DNA from: an uncultured Eubacteriales bacterium
GTDB lineage: Bacteria; Bacillota_A; Clostridia; Christensenellales; Aristaeellaceae
DNA length: 14,482 nucleotides
Assembly (NCBI GenBank): GCA_944333375.1
Contig: CALVKX010000027.1
Span: 1-14,482, forward strand
Direction of reading: 5' to 3'
Shown: positions 1-5,709 of the stretch, in pieces
Layout: each line of letters opens with the position of its first letter
How positions within the stretch are numbered: the stretch's first letter is position 1
Notes under the pieces: generated by a model
What the model was told of the DNA's origin: nothing
The model's database searches: none
Seen by the model: the letters and a program-made list of their open reading frames with translations, nothing else
Position numbers and translations under genes: made by a program

Positions 1-37
1 TGATGGCGCCGATGTGGCGCGGTGTCTGGAAGATTAA
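1..37 (+). CDS. C-terminal tail of an upstream gene (partial)
   Basis: Reading from base 2, the frame gives the short peptide [11 protein letters not shown] followed by a TAA at 35-37. A perfect 12-bp terminator hairpin starts 15 bases later, which is what would be expected after the end of a real gene. Only eleven residues are visible, so the product cannot be named. A dTDP-sugar pathway gene such as rfbC or rfbD would fit next to rfbA, but this is only a guess from context. Confidence 0.35.
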   Translation, partial: DGADVARCLED

Positions 38-51
38 GGTGTCCGCGTTTC

Positions 52-86
52 GGCGGGCGGGACTCGGAGGGGTCCCGCCCGCCTTT
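52..86 (+). terminator. Intrinsic terminator of the upstream gene
   Basis: A perfect 12-bp GC-rich inverted repeat (52-63 GGCGGGCGGGAC, 72-83 GTCCCGCCCGCC) encloses an 8-base loop and is followed by TTT. The T run is short, so termination may be partial. Its last bases form the start of the -35 element of the rfbA promoter. Confidence 0.7.
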
Positions 87-112
87 ACATTGCCGGCAAA
101 ATCCGCTATAAT
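84..112 (+). promoter_or_regulatory. Sigma-A-type promoter for rfbAB
   Basis: The -35 TTTACA (84-89) and -10 TATAAT (107-112) are separated by exactly 17 bp. Transcription would start near 119, about 28 bases before the rfbA ATG. The -35 directly abuts the preceding terminator stem. Confidence 0.75.
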
Positions 113-146
113 GGCAGAAAAAGAGCTGTACGGAAGGAGCACGCCC

Positions 147-1049
147 ATGAAAGGCATCATTCTGGCGGGCGGCGCAGGCACGCGCCTGTATCCCCTCACC
201 ATGGTCACCAGCAAGCAGCTTTTGCCCGTATACGACAAGCCCATGATCTACTATCCCCTCTCCACGCTCATGCTGGCCGGCATCCGCGACATCCTGGTGA
301 TCTCCACCCCCGTGGACACCCCGCGCTTCCGTGACCTGCTGGGGGACGGCAGCCAGTTTGGCCTGTCGCTTTCCTATGCCGTCCAGCCCTCGCCTGACGG
401 GCTGGCGCAGGCGTTCCTCATCGGCGAGGACTTCATCGCCGGCGAACCGTGCGCCATGGTGCTTGGCGACAACATCTTCTATGGCAATGGCTTCTCCGGC
501 ATGCTCAGGGAGGCCGTCGCCAACGCCAAAAACGGAAAGGCGACCATCTTCGGCTACTACGTCAACGACCCCGAGCGCTTTGGCATCGTGGAATTCGACA
601 AAAGCGGCCGGGTGCTGTCCGTGGAGGAAAAGCCCGCGCATCCCAAGAGCAACTACTGCATCACCGGCCTGTACTTCTACGACAGCCGCGTGACGGAATT
701 CGCCAGGCGCGTCAAGCCCAGCGCCCGGGGCGAGCTGGAGATCACCAGCCTCAACGACCTCTATCTCCAGGACGGTTCCCTGTGCGCCAAGGTGATGGGC
801 CGCGGCTTTGCCTGGCTGGACACCGGCACCATGGACAGCCTGATTGACGCGGCCAACTTCGTCCAGCTCATCGAAAAGCGCCAGAGCGTCAAGATCGCCG
901 CGCTGGAGGAGATCGCCTACAACCGGGGCTGGATCGACCGCTCCACGCTGCTTCTGAGCGCCGAGCGCTACGGCAAGTCGCCCTACGGCGAGCACCTCAA
1001 GCGCGTGGCCGAGGGCCGCATCCTCTACGACAGCAGCACTACCGACTAA
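147..1049 (+). CDS. rfbA: Glucose-1-phosphate thymidylyltransferase (RmlA/RfbA)
   Basis: This cytoplasmic nucleotidyltransferase joins glucose-1-phosphate and dTTP to give dTDP-glucose and pyrophosphate, the first step of dTDP-rhamnose and related deoxysugar synthesis. The 300-residue product has the usual family length. It opens with the nucleotide-binding [11 protein letters not shown] (8-18) and Lys23 in [12 protein letters not shown]. It also carries VLGDNIFYG (105-113, with metal-binding Asp108), EEKP (160-163), GELEIT (195-200) and WLDTGT (223-228), all hallmarks of RmlA. The frame is open upstream to base 3, but the ATG at 147 is chosen because GGAAGGAG (132-139) lies 7 bases before it, the conserved N-terminus starts there, and the promoter maps just ahead. 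It is followed 14 bases later by rfbB, so the two are co-transcribed. rfbC and rfbD are not in view. Confidence 0.97.
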   Translation: MKGIILAGGAGTRLYPLTMVTSKQLLPVYDKPMIYYPLSTLMLAGIRDILVISTPVDTPRFRDLLGDGSQFGLSLSYAVQPSPDGLAQAFLIGEDFIAGEPCAMVLGDNIFYGNGFSGMLREAVANAKNGKATIFGYYVNDPERFGIVEFDKSGRVLSVEEKPAHPKSNYCITGLYFYDSRVTEFARRVKPSARGELEITSLNDLYLQDGSLCAKVMGRGFAWLDTGTMDSLIDAANFVQLIEKRQSVKIAALEEIAYNRGWIDRSTLLLSAERYGKSPYGEHLKRVAEGRILYDSSTTD

Positions 1050-1063
1050 AGGAGAAAGGCGCA

Positions 1064-2083
1064 ATGAACATCATCGTCACCGGCGGCGCGGGCTTTATCG
1101 GCTCCAATTTTATCTATTATCTGCTGAGCCATCATCCCGAGGACCGCGTCGTCTGCCTGGACAAGCTGACCTACGCCGGCAACATGGAGACGCTGGTCCC
1201 CATTCTGGAGGACCCGCGCTTTCGCTTCGTGCGCGCCGACATCGCCGACGCCGAAGCCGTGGAGCGGCTCTTTGAGGAGGAAAAGCCCGATATCGTGGTC
1301 AACTTCGCGGCCGAAAGCCACGTGGACCGCTCCATCACCGATCCGGGTATCTTTGTACGCACCAATGTGATGGGCACGCAGGTGCTTTTGGAAGGCTGCC
1401 GCAAGCACGATGTCCGGCGCTTCCATCAGGTCTCCGCCGACGAAGTCTACGGCGATCTTCCCCTGGACCGCCCGGACCTGTTCTTTACCGAAGAGACACC
1501 CCTGCACACCTCCTCCCCCTACTCGGCCAGCAAGGCCGGGGCCGATCTGCTCGTGCTGGCCTATGCCCGCACGTTCAAGCTGCCCGTGAGCATCACGCGC
1601 TGTTCCAACAACTATGGCCCCTACCACTTTCCCGAAAAGCTGATCCCGCTGATGATCTCCCGCGCCCTGGCCGACCAGTCCCTTCCCGTCTACGGCAAGG
1701 GGGAAAACGTGCGCGACTGGCTCTACGTGGAGGATCACTGCGCCGCCATCGACCTGGTCATGCGCCTGGGCCGCGAGGGTGAGATCTATAACGTGGGTGG
1801 CCACAACGAGCGGACCAACATCGACGTGGTGCGCGCCATCCTGCGCGAGCTCAAAAAGCCCGAAAGCCTCATCACCTATGTCACCGACCGTCCCGGCCAC
1901 GACCGCCGCTATGCCATCGACCCCACCAAAATCCACAACGAATTGGGCTGGCTTCCCCAGACCTCCTTTGAGGACGGCATCCGTCGCACCATCCGCTGGT
2001 ATCTGGACAACCGCCCCTGGTGGGAGCATATCCTGGCGGGCGAGTATCAGGACTATTACGAAAAGATGTATGCCGGCCGCTGA
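1064..2083 (+). CDS. rfbB: dTDP-glucose 4,6-dehydratase (RmlB/RfbB)
   Basis: This NAD-dependent short-chain dehydrogenase-type enzyme converts dTDP-glucose to dTDP-4-keto-6-deoxyglucose, acting directly after RfbA. The 339-residue length is typical. The N-terminal Rossmann loop is TGGAGFIGS (6-14). The catalytic acid/base pair is in ADEVYG (Asp126, Glu127), and the Tyr-Lys pair is in YSASK (Tyr153, Lys157). CSNNYGPYHFPEKLIPL (180-196) and RDWLYVEDHC further on are also RmlB signatures. The motif usually written S-T-D-E-V-Y-G has alanine in place of threonine (Ala125, codon GCC), which removes a hydroxyl normally near the sugar O4. The start ATG has GGAGAAAGG just upstream. The gene forms an operon with rfbA and ends at a hairpin. 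Confidence 0.97.
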   Translation: MNIIVTGGAGFIGSNFIYYLLSHHPEDRVVCLDKLTYAGNMETLVPILEDPRFRFVRADIADAEAVERLFEEEKPDIVVNFAAESHVDRSITDPGIFVRTNVMGTQVLLEGCRKHDVRRFHQVSADEVYGDLPLDRPDLFFTEETPLHTSSPYSASKAGADLLVLAYARTFKLPVSITRCSNNYGPYHFPEKLIPLMISRALADQSLPVYGKGENVRDWLYVEDHCAAIDLVMRLGREGEIYNVGGHNERTNIDVVRAILRELKKPESLITYVTDRPGHDRRYAIDPTKIHNELGWLPQTSFEDGIRRTIRWYLDNRPWWEHILAGEYQDYYEKMYAGR

Positions 2084-2098
2084 CAGGCATACAGCCCC

Positions 2099-2127
2099 GT
2101 GCGCCGCCCGTTTCGCGGGCGGCGCAC
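2099..2127 (+). terminator. Terminator hairpin after rfbB
   Basis: A perfect 12-bp stem (2099-2110 GTGCGCCGCCCG, 2116-2127 CGGGCGGCGCAC) with a 5-base loop begins 15 bases after the rfbB stop. The trailing tract is only AGTTTAT, so it is a strong hairpin with a weak U run. Confidence 0.65.
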
Positions 2128-2169
2128 AGTTTATCAACCCTGCACTTATGCAAAATGTAAAGATTGCGT

Positions 2170-2198
2170 TTGACAAAACGTAGAATCCATGATATAAT
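2170..2198 (+). promoter_or_regulatory. Consensus promoter for tRNA-Val
   Basis: TTGACA (2170-2175) and TATAAT (2193-2198) match the sigma-70/sigma-A consensus at every position and have the ideal 17-bp spacing. Transcription should start near 2205, giving a leader of about 38 bases before the tRNA. Confidence 0.9.
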
Positions 2199-2242
2199 CA
2201 CCAACGTCGCAGCGGATGTGGATCATTCGCCGCAAGACAGAC

Positions 2243-2319
2243 GGGATTATAGCTCAGTTGGTTAGAGCGCCACGTTGACATCGTGGAGGTCATAGGTTCG
2301 AGCCCTACTAATCCCACCA
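2243..2319 (+). tRNA. tRNA-Val (anticodon GAC), CCA encoded
   Basis: A 77-base cloverleaf folds cleanly: acceptor stem GGGATTA/TAATCCC, D arm GCTC/GAGC, anticodon stem CCACG/CGTGG with loop TTGACAT (anticodon GAC, reading GUC and GUU), and T loop TTCGAGC. The discriminator A and the CCA end (2317-2319) are in the DNA. The T stem has one A-C mismatch at its outer pair (ATAGG against CCTAC). It has its own promoter and terminator and forms a single-gene transcription unit. Confidence 0.96.
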
Positions 2320-2326
2320 CAGCGAA

Positions 2327-2352
2327 GCCACCCGATTGCCGGGTGGCTTTTT
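2327..2352 (+). terminator. Intrinsic terminator of the tRNA gene
   Basis: An 8-bp stem GCCACCCG/CGGGTGGC (2327-2334, 2340-2347), flanked by AA and TT that extend the pairing, has a 5-base loop and is followed by TTTTT. It starts 8 bases after the tRNA 3' end. Confidence 0.9.
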
Positions 2353-2402
2353 GTTGGGGCTTGCGGCCCCGCGGCGGGAAGGCACGCCTTGCTGCCGGGC
2401 CG

Positions 2403-2927
2403 CTATCTCCGACTTCTGAGCTTGGTGTACTGCGAAGCGAACTGTGCCAGAATCAGAAGGTACAAGCCAATCATCACACCCAGTACCATTGCGACGGCCG
2501 CCTCCCCCCGATAAACATAGATGATAAACTCGGGAATCAGAATGACAAAGAACAGCAACAGCAGGGGAATCACCCTGCCCCTGAAGATGCGCTCCAGCAT
2601 CTGTAGCCTCGAAGCGTCATCGCAGAAGATTTCCTCCGAGCCCGCCGCCTCCCGGGCCGGTTTTCTGAAATAGCTGTAACCCATATAGTCCTGAAGATAT
2701 TCCCAGCCGCAGTCGCTGAACATCTTTACATATTCGTCCTTGTGCGCGATGCCGTCCCGGTTGTAATCCAACTGGTAAATCACGTCCTCAGGGACGCATT
2801 TTTCAAAATGGTAGACGCACAGGCCCGACACCCTGACAAATTTCCAGCCGGCCTGATGCATCGCCCGCAGATAGTTCTGCTCCTTTTCGTATTCAAAGAT
2901 CGTGAAATATTTGAAGGTCTTTTTCAT
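2403..2927 (-). CDS. DUF2812 domain membrane protein
   Basis: The 174-residue product resembles the DUF2812 family, small membrane proteins nearly always encoded beside a PadR regulator; their function is not established. The soluble N-terminal part (about 1-90) has the aromatic-rich pattern of the family: an F-x-x-F/Y start, then LRAMHQAGWKFVRV (20-33), YHFEKC (39-44), YQLDYN (51-56) and a second similar stretch near CGWEYLQDYMGYSYFRK. Two hydrophobic helices lie at about 118-137 and 143-165, joined by a short YRGEAA turn, and the C-terminus is basic. AGGAGGGG lies just upstream of the ATG, and only two bases separate it from the padR stop, so the two are translationally coupled. Its GC content is visibly lower than that of the flanking operons. 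No convincing T-rich terminator follows; short GC-rich hairpins at 2356-2403 could serve. Confidence 0.85.
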   Translation of the reverse strand: MKKTFKYFTIFEYEKEQNYLRAMHQAGWKFVRVSGLCVYHFEKCVPEDVIYQLDYNRDGIAHKDEYVKMFSDCGWEYLQDYMGYSYFRKPAREAAGSEEIFCDDASRLQMLERIFRGRVIPLLLLFFVILIPEFIIYVYRGEAAVAMVLGVMIGLYLLILAQFASQYTKLRSRR

Positions 2928-2929
2928 CC

Positions 2930-3244
2930 TCAGATCCCCTCCTGTGCGACATGAAACAAGCGCTCAATCCGCTTGCGCTCCATTTGCAGCACCTCTGAGC
3001 CCAAATCGGTGATTTGATAGATCCTCCGCTTTTCCTCTTCCCTAAAAAAGCGAATCAGCCCGTCCTTTTCCATCTTCGCCAGACTCCCATACATGGTGCC
3101 GGGCGCCAGCCTGATCGCTCCGTCCGTCAGTTTCTCAACGGTTTGGACAACCCCATACCCGTGGTTTGGCTTTTGCAGGCAGAGTAAAATGTAAAATGCC
3201 GTTTCCGTCATGGGAACATAGACCTTTTTTATGTGCGGGTCCAA
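2930..3244 (-). CDS. PadR family transcriptional regulator (TTG start)
   Basis: A winged-helix DNA-binding protein of about 104 residues, of the short PadR type. The family signature is clear: the PMTETAFYILLCL helix, HGYGVVQTVE, then APGTMYGSLAKMEKDGLI (recognition helix) and the wing REEEKRRIYQITDLG, ending in a dimerisation helix. The frame is open to an ATG at 3277, but that codon lies inside the operator and overlaps the expected transcription start zone. TTG at 3244-3242 is preferred because a perfect AGGAGG (3251-3256) sits 6 bases before it and family proteins begin with a similar D-x-x-I-K-x-x-V segment. PadR proteins usually repress their own operon and release it on binding a ligand or stress signal; here the two dyads in the promoter strongly suggest autorepression. 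The likely controlled partner is the DUF2812 gene directly downstream. Confidence 0.9.
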   Translation of the reverse strand: MDPHIKKVYVPMTETAFYILLCLQKPNHGYGVVQTVEKLTDGAIRLAPGTMYGSLAKMEKDGLIRFFREEEKRRIYQITDLGSEVLQMERKRIERLFHVAQEGI

Positions 3245-3250
3245 AAGGCT

Positions 3251-3256
3251 CCTCCT
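3251..3256 (-). promoter_or_regulatory. Ribosome binding site that fixes the padR TTG start
   Basis: On the minus strand this reads AGGAGG, the full Shine-Dalgarno core, followed by six bases and TTG. No other in-frame start has such a site, so it decides the start of the PadR gene. Confidence 0.75.
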
Positions 3257-3271
3257 TCCCGTTTCACGAAA

Positions 3272-3313
3272 ATACATCGCAGTGCGATCTAAATATATCG
3301 CACTGCGATGTAT
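3272..3313 (-). promoter_or_regulatory. Double palindromic operator of the padR operon
   Basis: A perfect 17-bp inverted repeat (3272-3288 ATACATCGCAGTGCGAT, 3297-3313 its complement) has an 8-bp A/T spacer. Each arm is itself a dyad, ATCGCA-N-TGCGAT (3276-3288 and 3297-3309), with centres 21 bp apart, or two helical turns. One dyad fills the spacer between -35 and -10 and the other lies just downstream of the -10. This arrangement is ideal for two PadR dimers to block the promoter. That PadR is the binder is inferred from position. Confidence 0.85.
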
Positions 3314-3320
3314 CTGTCAA
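3292..3320 (-). promoter_or_regulatory. Promoter of the padR-DUF2812 operon
   Basis: On the minus strand TTGACA (3315-3320) and TATATT (3292-3297) are separated by 17 bp. The upstream operator dyad lies within the spacer and the -10 touches it. The start would be near 3285, inside the second dyad, about 40 bases before the TTG start codon. Confidence 0.8.
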
Positions 3321-3370
3321 GAGGGCATGCCTTCTTTATTTCAACCCGGGTTTTCTGCCGCAGAAAGCGA

Positions 3371-3401
3371 AGAAGGCGCGGGCTCACGCTTCGCGCCTTC
3401 T
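3371..3401 (-). terminator. Hairpin after the PII-like gene, probable operon terminator
   Basis: A perfect 10-bp inverted repeat AGAAGGCGCG/CGCGCCTTCT (3371-3380, 3392-3401) with an 11-base loop lies 31 bases beyond the stop codon of the PII-like gene. On the minus strand it is followed by TCGCTTTCT, so the U run is broken. It would end the DUF368-DUF1538-PII transcript before the padR promoter. Confidence 0.55.
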
Positions 3402-3432
3402 CCGATCCCACCGTCCCCGCGCCGCTGCGGTC

Positions 3433-4134
3433 CTATGCCTCCTTCTCCCCCGCGGCGGCCATGACGCTCCTCAGGCCTGCCACGCTTTCCACCGGCAGGG
3501 AAAACATGACCGTATGCGCGGGGCTTTGCACGCCGGCCTTGTCCATGATGGTGCGCATGATGCGCCCCTTGTCGCATGCCGCCGAGAGGATGAGCAGCAT
3601 TTCCTTTTCCTCCGCGATGGACATGCCAAAAAACTGGCTCGTTCCACCGGGATTGGTTCCCTTCGCATGTACCACCGTCCCGCCCATGGCCCCCGCCTCA
3701 CGGGCGGCGTCCATGACCGTGTCCACATGGCCGCGGTTGACGATGGCGACGATAAGCTCGTATAAAAAGCGATCCGGCATTTCCTTCACCTCACCCATGA
3801 TGATCTCCTGTCCGCCCGTGAGAAACCGCAGGCTGCTGGCGCCCGCGACGCTGCCCACCGGCAGCGTAAAGGCGATGCCCGCCCCGGGCATGTCCAGTCC
3901 CATCTCGCGAACCAGCCCGCTCAGCAACCGCCGCGCCGCACTGCGCGAGGTCATCGTCCACAGGAGCGTCTTTTCGGTTTCCTCCAGGCCCATGACGCTC
4001 AAAAGCCGCTTGCCCGCCGTTCCCCGGCAGGGGAGGCTGTGAACCGTTTCCATGCCCTGCTCGTTGAGGAAATCGGCAAACGGCTCGCCGTCCTCGCGGC
4101 GGACGATCAGGTTGAGCAAGTACAGATCATGCAT
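3433..4134 (-). CDS. Tandem (double-domain) PII-like signalling protein
   Basis: The 233-residue product is made of two PII-like (GlnB superfamily) domains, about 4-98 and 123-220, joined by a linker of about 25 residues. Both halves end in the same segment, F-x-LPV-x-SVAG (89-98 and 211-220), and both carry a glycine-rich turn after the first strand-helix unit (RGTAGK 37-42; KGTNPGGTSQFFG 158-170). The second half, with GGTVVHAKGT, is closest to PII proteins found beside membrane transporters; the first is more diverged. Classical PII proteins are about 112 residues and act as trimers that bind ATP/ADP and 2-oxoglutarate and control transporters or enzymes through the T-loop. The uridylylated Tyr context of GlnB is not seen. 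The gene follows the DUF1538 gene by 18 bases with GGAGGGAG ahead of the ATG, so it probably senses a small molecule and regulates that membrane protein. The ligand is unknown. Confidence 0.85.
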   Translation of the reverse strand: MHDLYLLNLIVRREDGEPFADFLNEQGMETVHSLPCRGTAGKRLLSVMGLEETEKTLLWTMTSRSAARRLLSGLVREMGLDMPGAGIAFTLPVGSVAGASSLRFLTGGQEIIMGEVKEMPDRFLYELIVAIVNRGHVDTVMDAAREAGAMGGTVVHAKGTNPGGTSQFFGMSIAEEKEMLLILSAACDKGRIMRTIMDKAGVQSPAHTVMFSLPVESVAGLRSVMAAAGEKEA

Positions 4135-4152
4135 ATCGCACTCTCCCTCCGT

Positions 4153-5709
4153 TCATTCGATGATCTCCTCCCGGGGCGCCGGCGCGGCCTCCACGCCGCG
4201 CTGTCTGCGCCTGAACACCAGCCCCAGGACCTGCAGGGTAATCAGCGGGGTCATGGCGACCATGGCAACCACGCCGAAGGCGTCCGTCGCCACATCGCCA
4301 CCCACGGCCGCGCACGCACCCATGGCCATGGGAAGCAAAAAGGTAGCGGTCATGGGGCCGGAAGCCACCCCGCCGGAGTCAAAGGCGATGGAGGTAAAAA
4401 TCGGCGGCACAAAGGGCATCATCGCCAGGGCCACGGCATAGCCGGGCACGAGCAGCCACAGGATATGCACGCCCGTGAGAATACGGAGCATCGCCAGCCC
4501 CACCGACACCGCCACGCCGATGGACAGGCTCAGCCCCAGCGCGCGCTGGGGGATGGCGCCCGCGGTAAGCTCATAGACCTGACGGCTGAGCACATGCACG
4601 GCCGGCTCCGCGGAAACCACGAAATAGCCCATCAGCATGCCCAGGGGAACGAGCACCCAGCCATGCTCCAGCGCCCCGAGGGCCTGTCCCAGATAGTTTC
4701 CCATGGGCATGAAGCCCACGTTCACCCCGGTGAGGAACAGGGAAAGCCCCACGTAGGTATAAACCAGGCCCGAAAGAATCCTCAGCACCTCGCGCCGGGG
4801 CAGGTGCAAAACCAGCACCTGACAGCCCGCGAAAAATACCGCGATGGGCGCCAGCGCGACCGCCACCTCGCCCAGATAGTCCGGAAACGCCCGGGCGAAG
4901 AAGCCGGCCATCTCCATCGTATCCGCCGCGTTGGCCAGCTCCGTGCCGGCCGTGTAGGCGGCGCCGTCGGGCTGGTAGATCAGGCCCAGGATCATCACCG
5001 CCAGGATCGGTCCCACGGAGCTCAGCGCCACCAGGCCGAAGCTGTCGTTCTCGGCGTTGGCGTCGCTGCGGATGGCGCTCACGCCCACGCCCAGCGAGAG
5101 GATGAAGGGCACCGTCATCGGGCCCGTGGTCACGCCGCCCGAATCAAAGGCCACGGCCAGAAAGGCGTCCGGCACGAACCGGGAAAGCGCGAACACCAGC
5201 GCGTAGCATCCAAGCAGCAACCAGGCCATGCGGATTCGAAACAGGATGCGCAAAAGCGCCAAGACCAAAAGCACGCCCACGCCCAGCGCCACCGACACAA
5301 TCAGCGTCAGATCCGGCACGCCGGGCACCTGATGGGCCAGCACCTGCAAATCGGGCTCAGAAACCGTCACGATCACGCCCACCAGAAAGGACATCAAAAG
5401 CACCACCCACAGCTTCTTGCTGCGGGTCATGGCGGAACCCACATGCTCGCCGATGGGCGTCATGGCCAGATCCGTGCCCAGCGTGAACAGTCCCATGCCT
5501 GCCGTCAGCAGCAGCGCGCCGCCCAGGAAGGCCAGCATCGCCCCCGCGGGCGCCGGGACCACCACGAGGCACAGCGCAATCACGATGGCCGTGATCGGAA
5601 GAACCGAGCGCAGCGCCTCCTTCCACTTTTCTCTGAGAATCCCGTGGCGGCGCGCACGTCTACGCCACTGTCTCCTTCTTGCCGAGCGTTCTTCCTTTCT
5701 TTTTCGCAT
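4153..5709 (-). CDS. DUF1538 family integral membrane protein, two repeats
   Basis: A 518-residue, strongly hydrophobic protein with many membrane helices, matching the DUF1538 family, probable transporters of unknown substrate. It is an internal duplication. SEP-x-x-x-VLAHQV (117-127) recurs as AEP-x-x-x-VLSRQV (367-377), and AFDSGGV-x-x-GPMT (187-199) recurs as AFDSGGV-x-x-GPMT (442-454). Such repeated acidic and glycine motifs are what a two-fold pseudo-symmetric transporter would show. The N-terminus is exceptionally basic (16 Arg/Lys in the first 30 residues) and should stay in the cytoplasm. The C-terminus is hydrophilic. The ATG is preceded by AGGAGGAAAGCG, which supports this start even though it makes the gene overlap the upstream DUF368 gene by 50 bases. 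The PII-like gene follows, which suggests regulated transport. Confidence 0.88.
   Translation of the reverse strand: MRKRKEERSARRRQWRRRARRHGILREKWKEALRSVLPITAIVIALCLVVVPAPAGAMLAFLGGALLLTAGMGLFTLGTDLAMTPIGEHVGSAMTRSKKLWVVLLMSFLVGVIVTVSEPDLQVLAHQVPGVPDLTLIVSVALGVGVLLVLALLRILFRIRMAWLLLGCYALVFALSRFVPDAFLAVAFDSGGVTTGPMTVPFILSLGVGVSAIRSDANAENDSFGLVALSSVGPILAVMILGLIYQPDGAAYTAGTELANAADTMEMAGFFARAFPDYLGEVAVALAPIAVFFAGCQVLVLHLPRREVLRILSGLVYTYVGLSLFLTGVNVGFMPMGNYLGQALGALEHGWVLVPLGMLMGYFVVSAEPAVHVLSRQVYELTAGAIPQRALGLSLSIGVAVSVGLAMLRILTGVHILWLLVPGYAVALAMMPFVPPIFTSIAFDSGGVASGPMTATFLLPMAMGACAAVGGDVATDAFGVVAMVAMTPLITLQVLGLVFRRRQRGVEAAPAPREEIIE

Noticed and set aside
3..146. Longer N-terminus for RfbA starting at base 3
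   Set aside because: It would pass through the upstream terminator and the rfbA promoter; the conserved protein start, the ribosome binding site and the usual length all support 147.
1046..2176. Minus-strand 376-residue open frame opposite rfbB
   Set aside because: It is a shadow of rfbB that crosses the terminator region and shows no coding signature.
2356..2403. GC-rich hairpins as a definite terminator of the padR-DUF2812 operon
   Set aside because: Short stems (for example GGGGC/GCCCC at 2356-2370) are present, but none has a T run on the minus strand.
3245..3277. ATG at 3277 as the PadR start
   Set aside because: It lies within the operator, near or upstream of the expected transcription start, and lacks a ribosome binding site; the TTG at 3244 has a perfect one.
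2243..3320. tRNA-linked integration (attachment) site
   Set aside because: I found no second copy of the tRNA 3' end and no integrase nearby.
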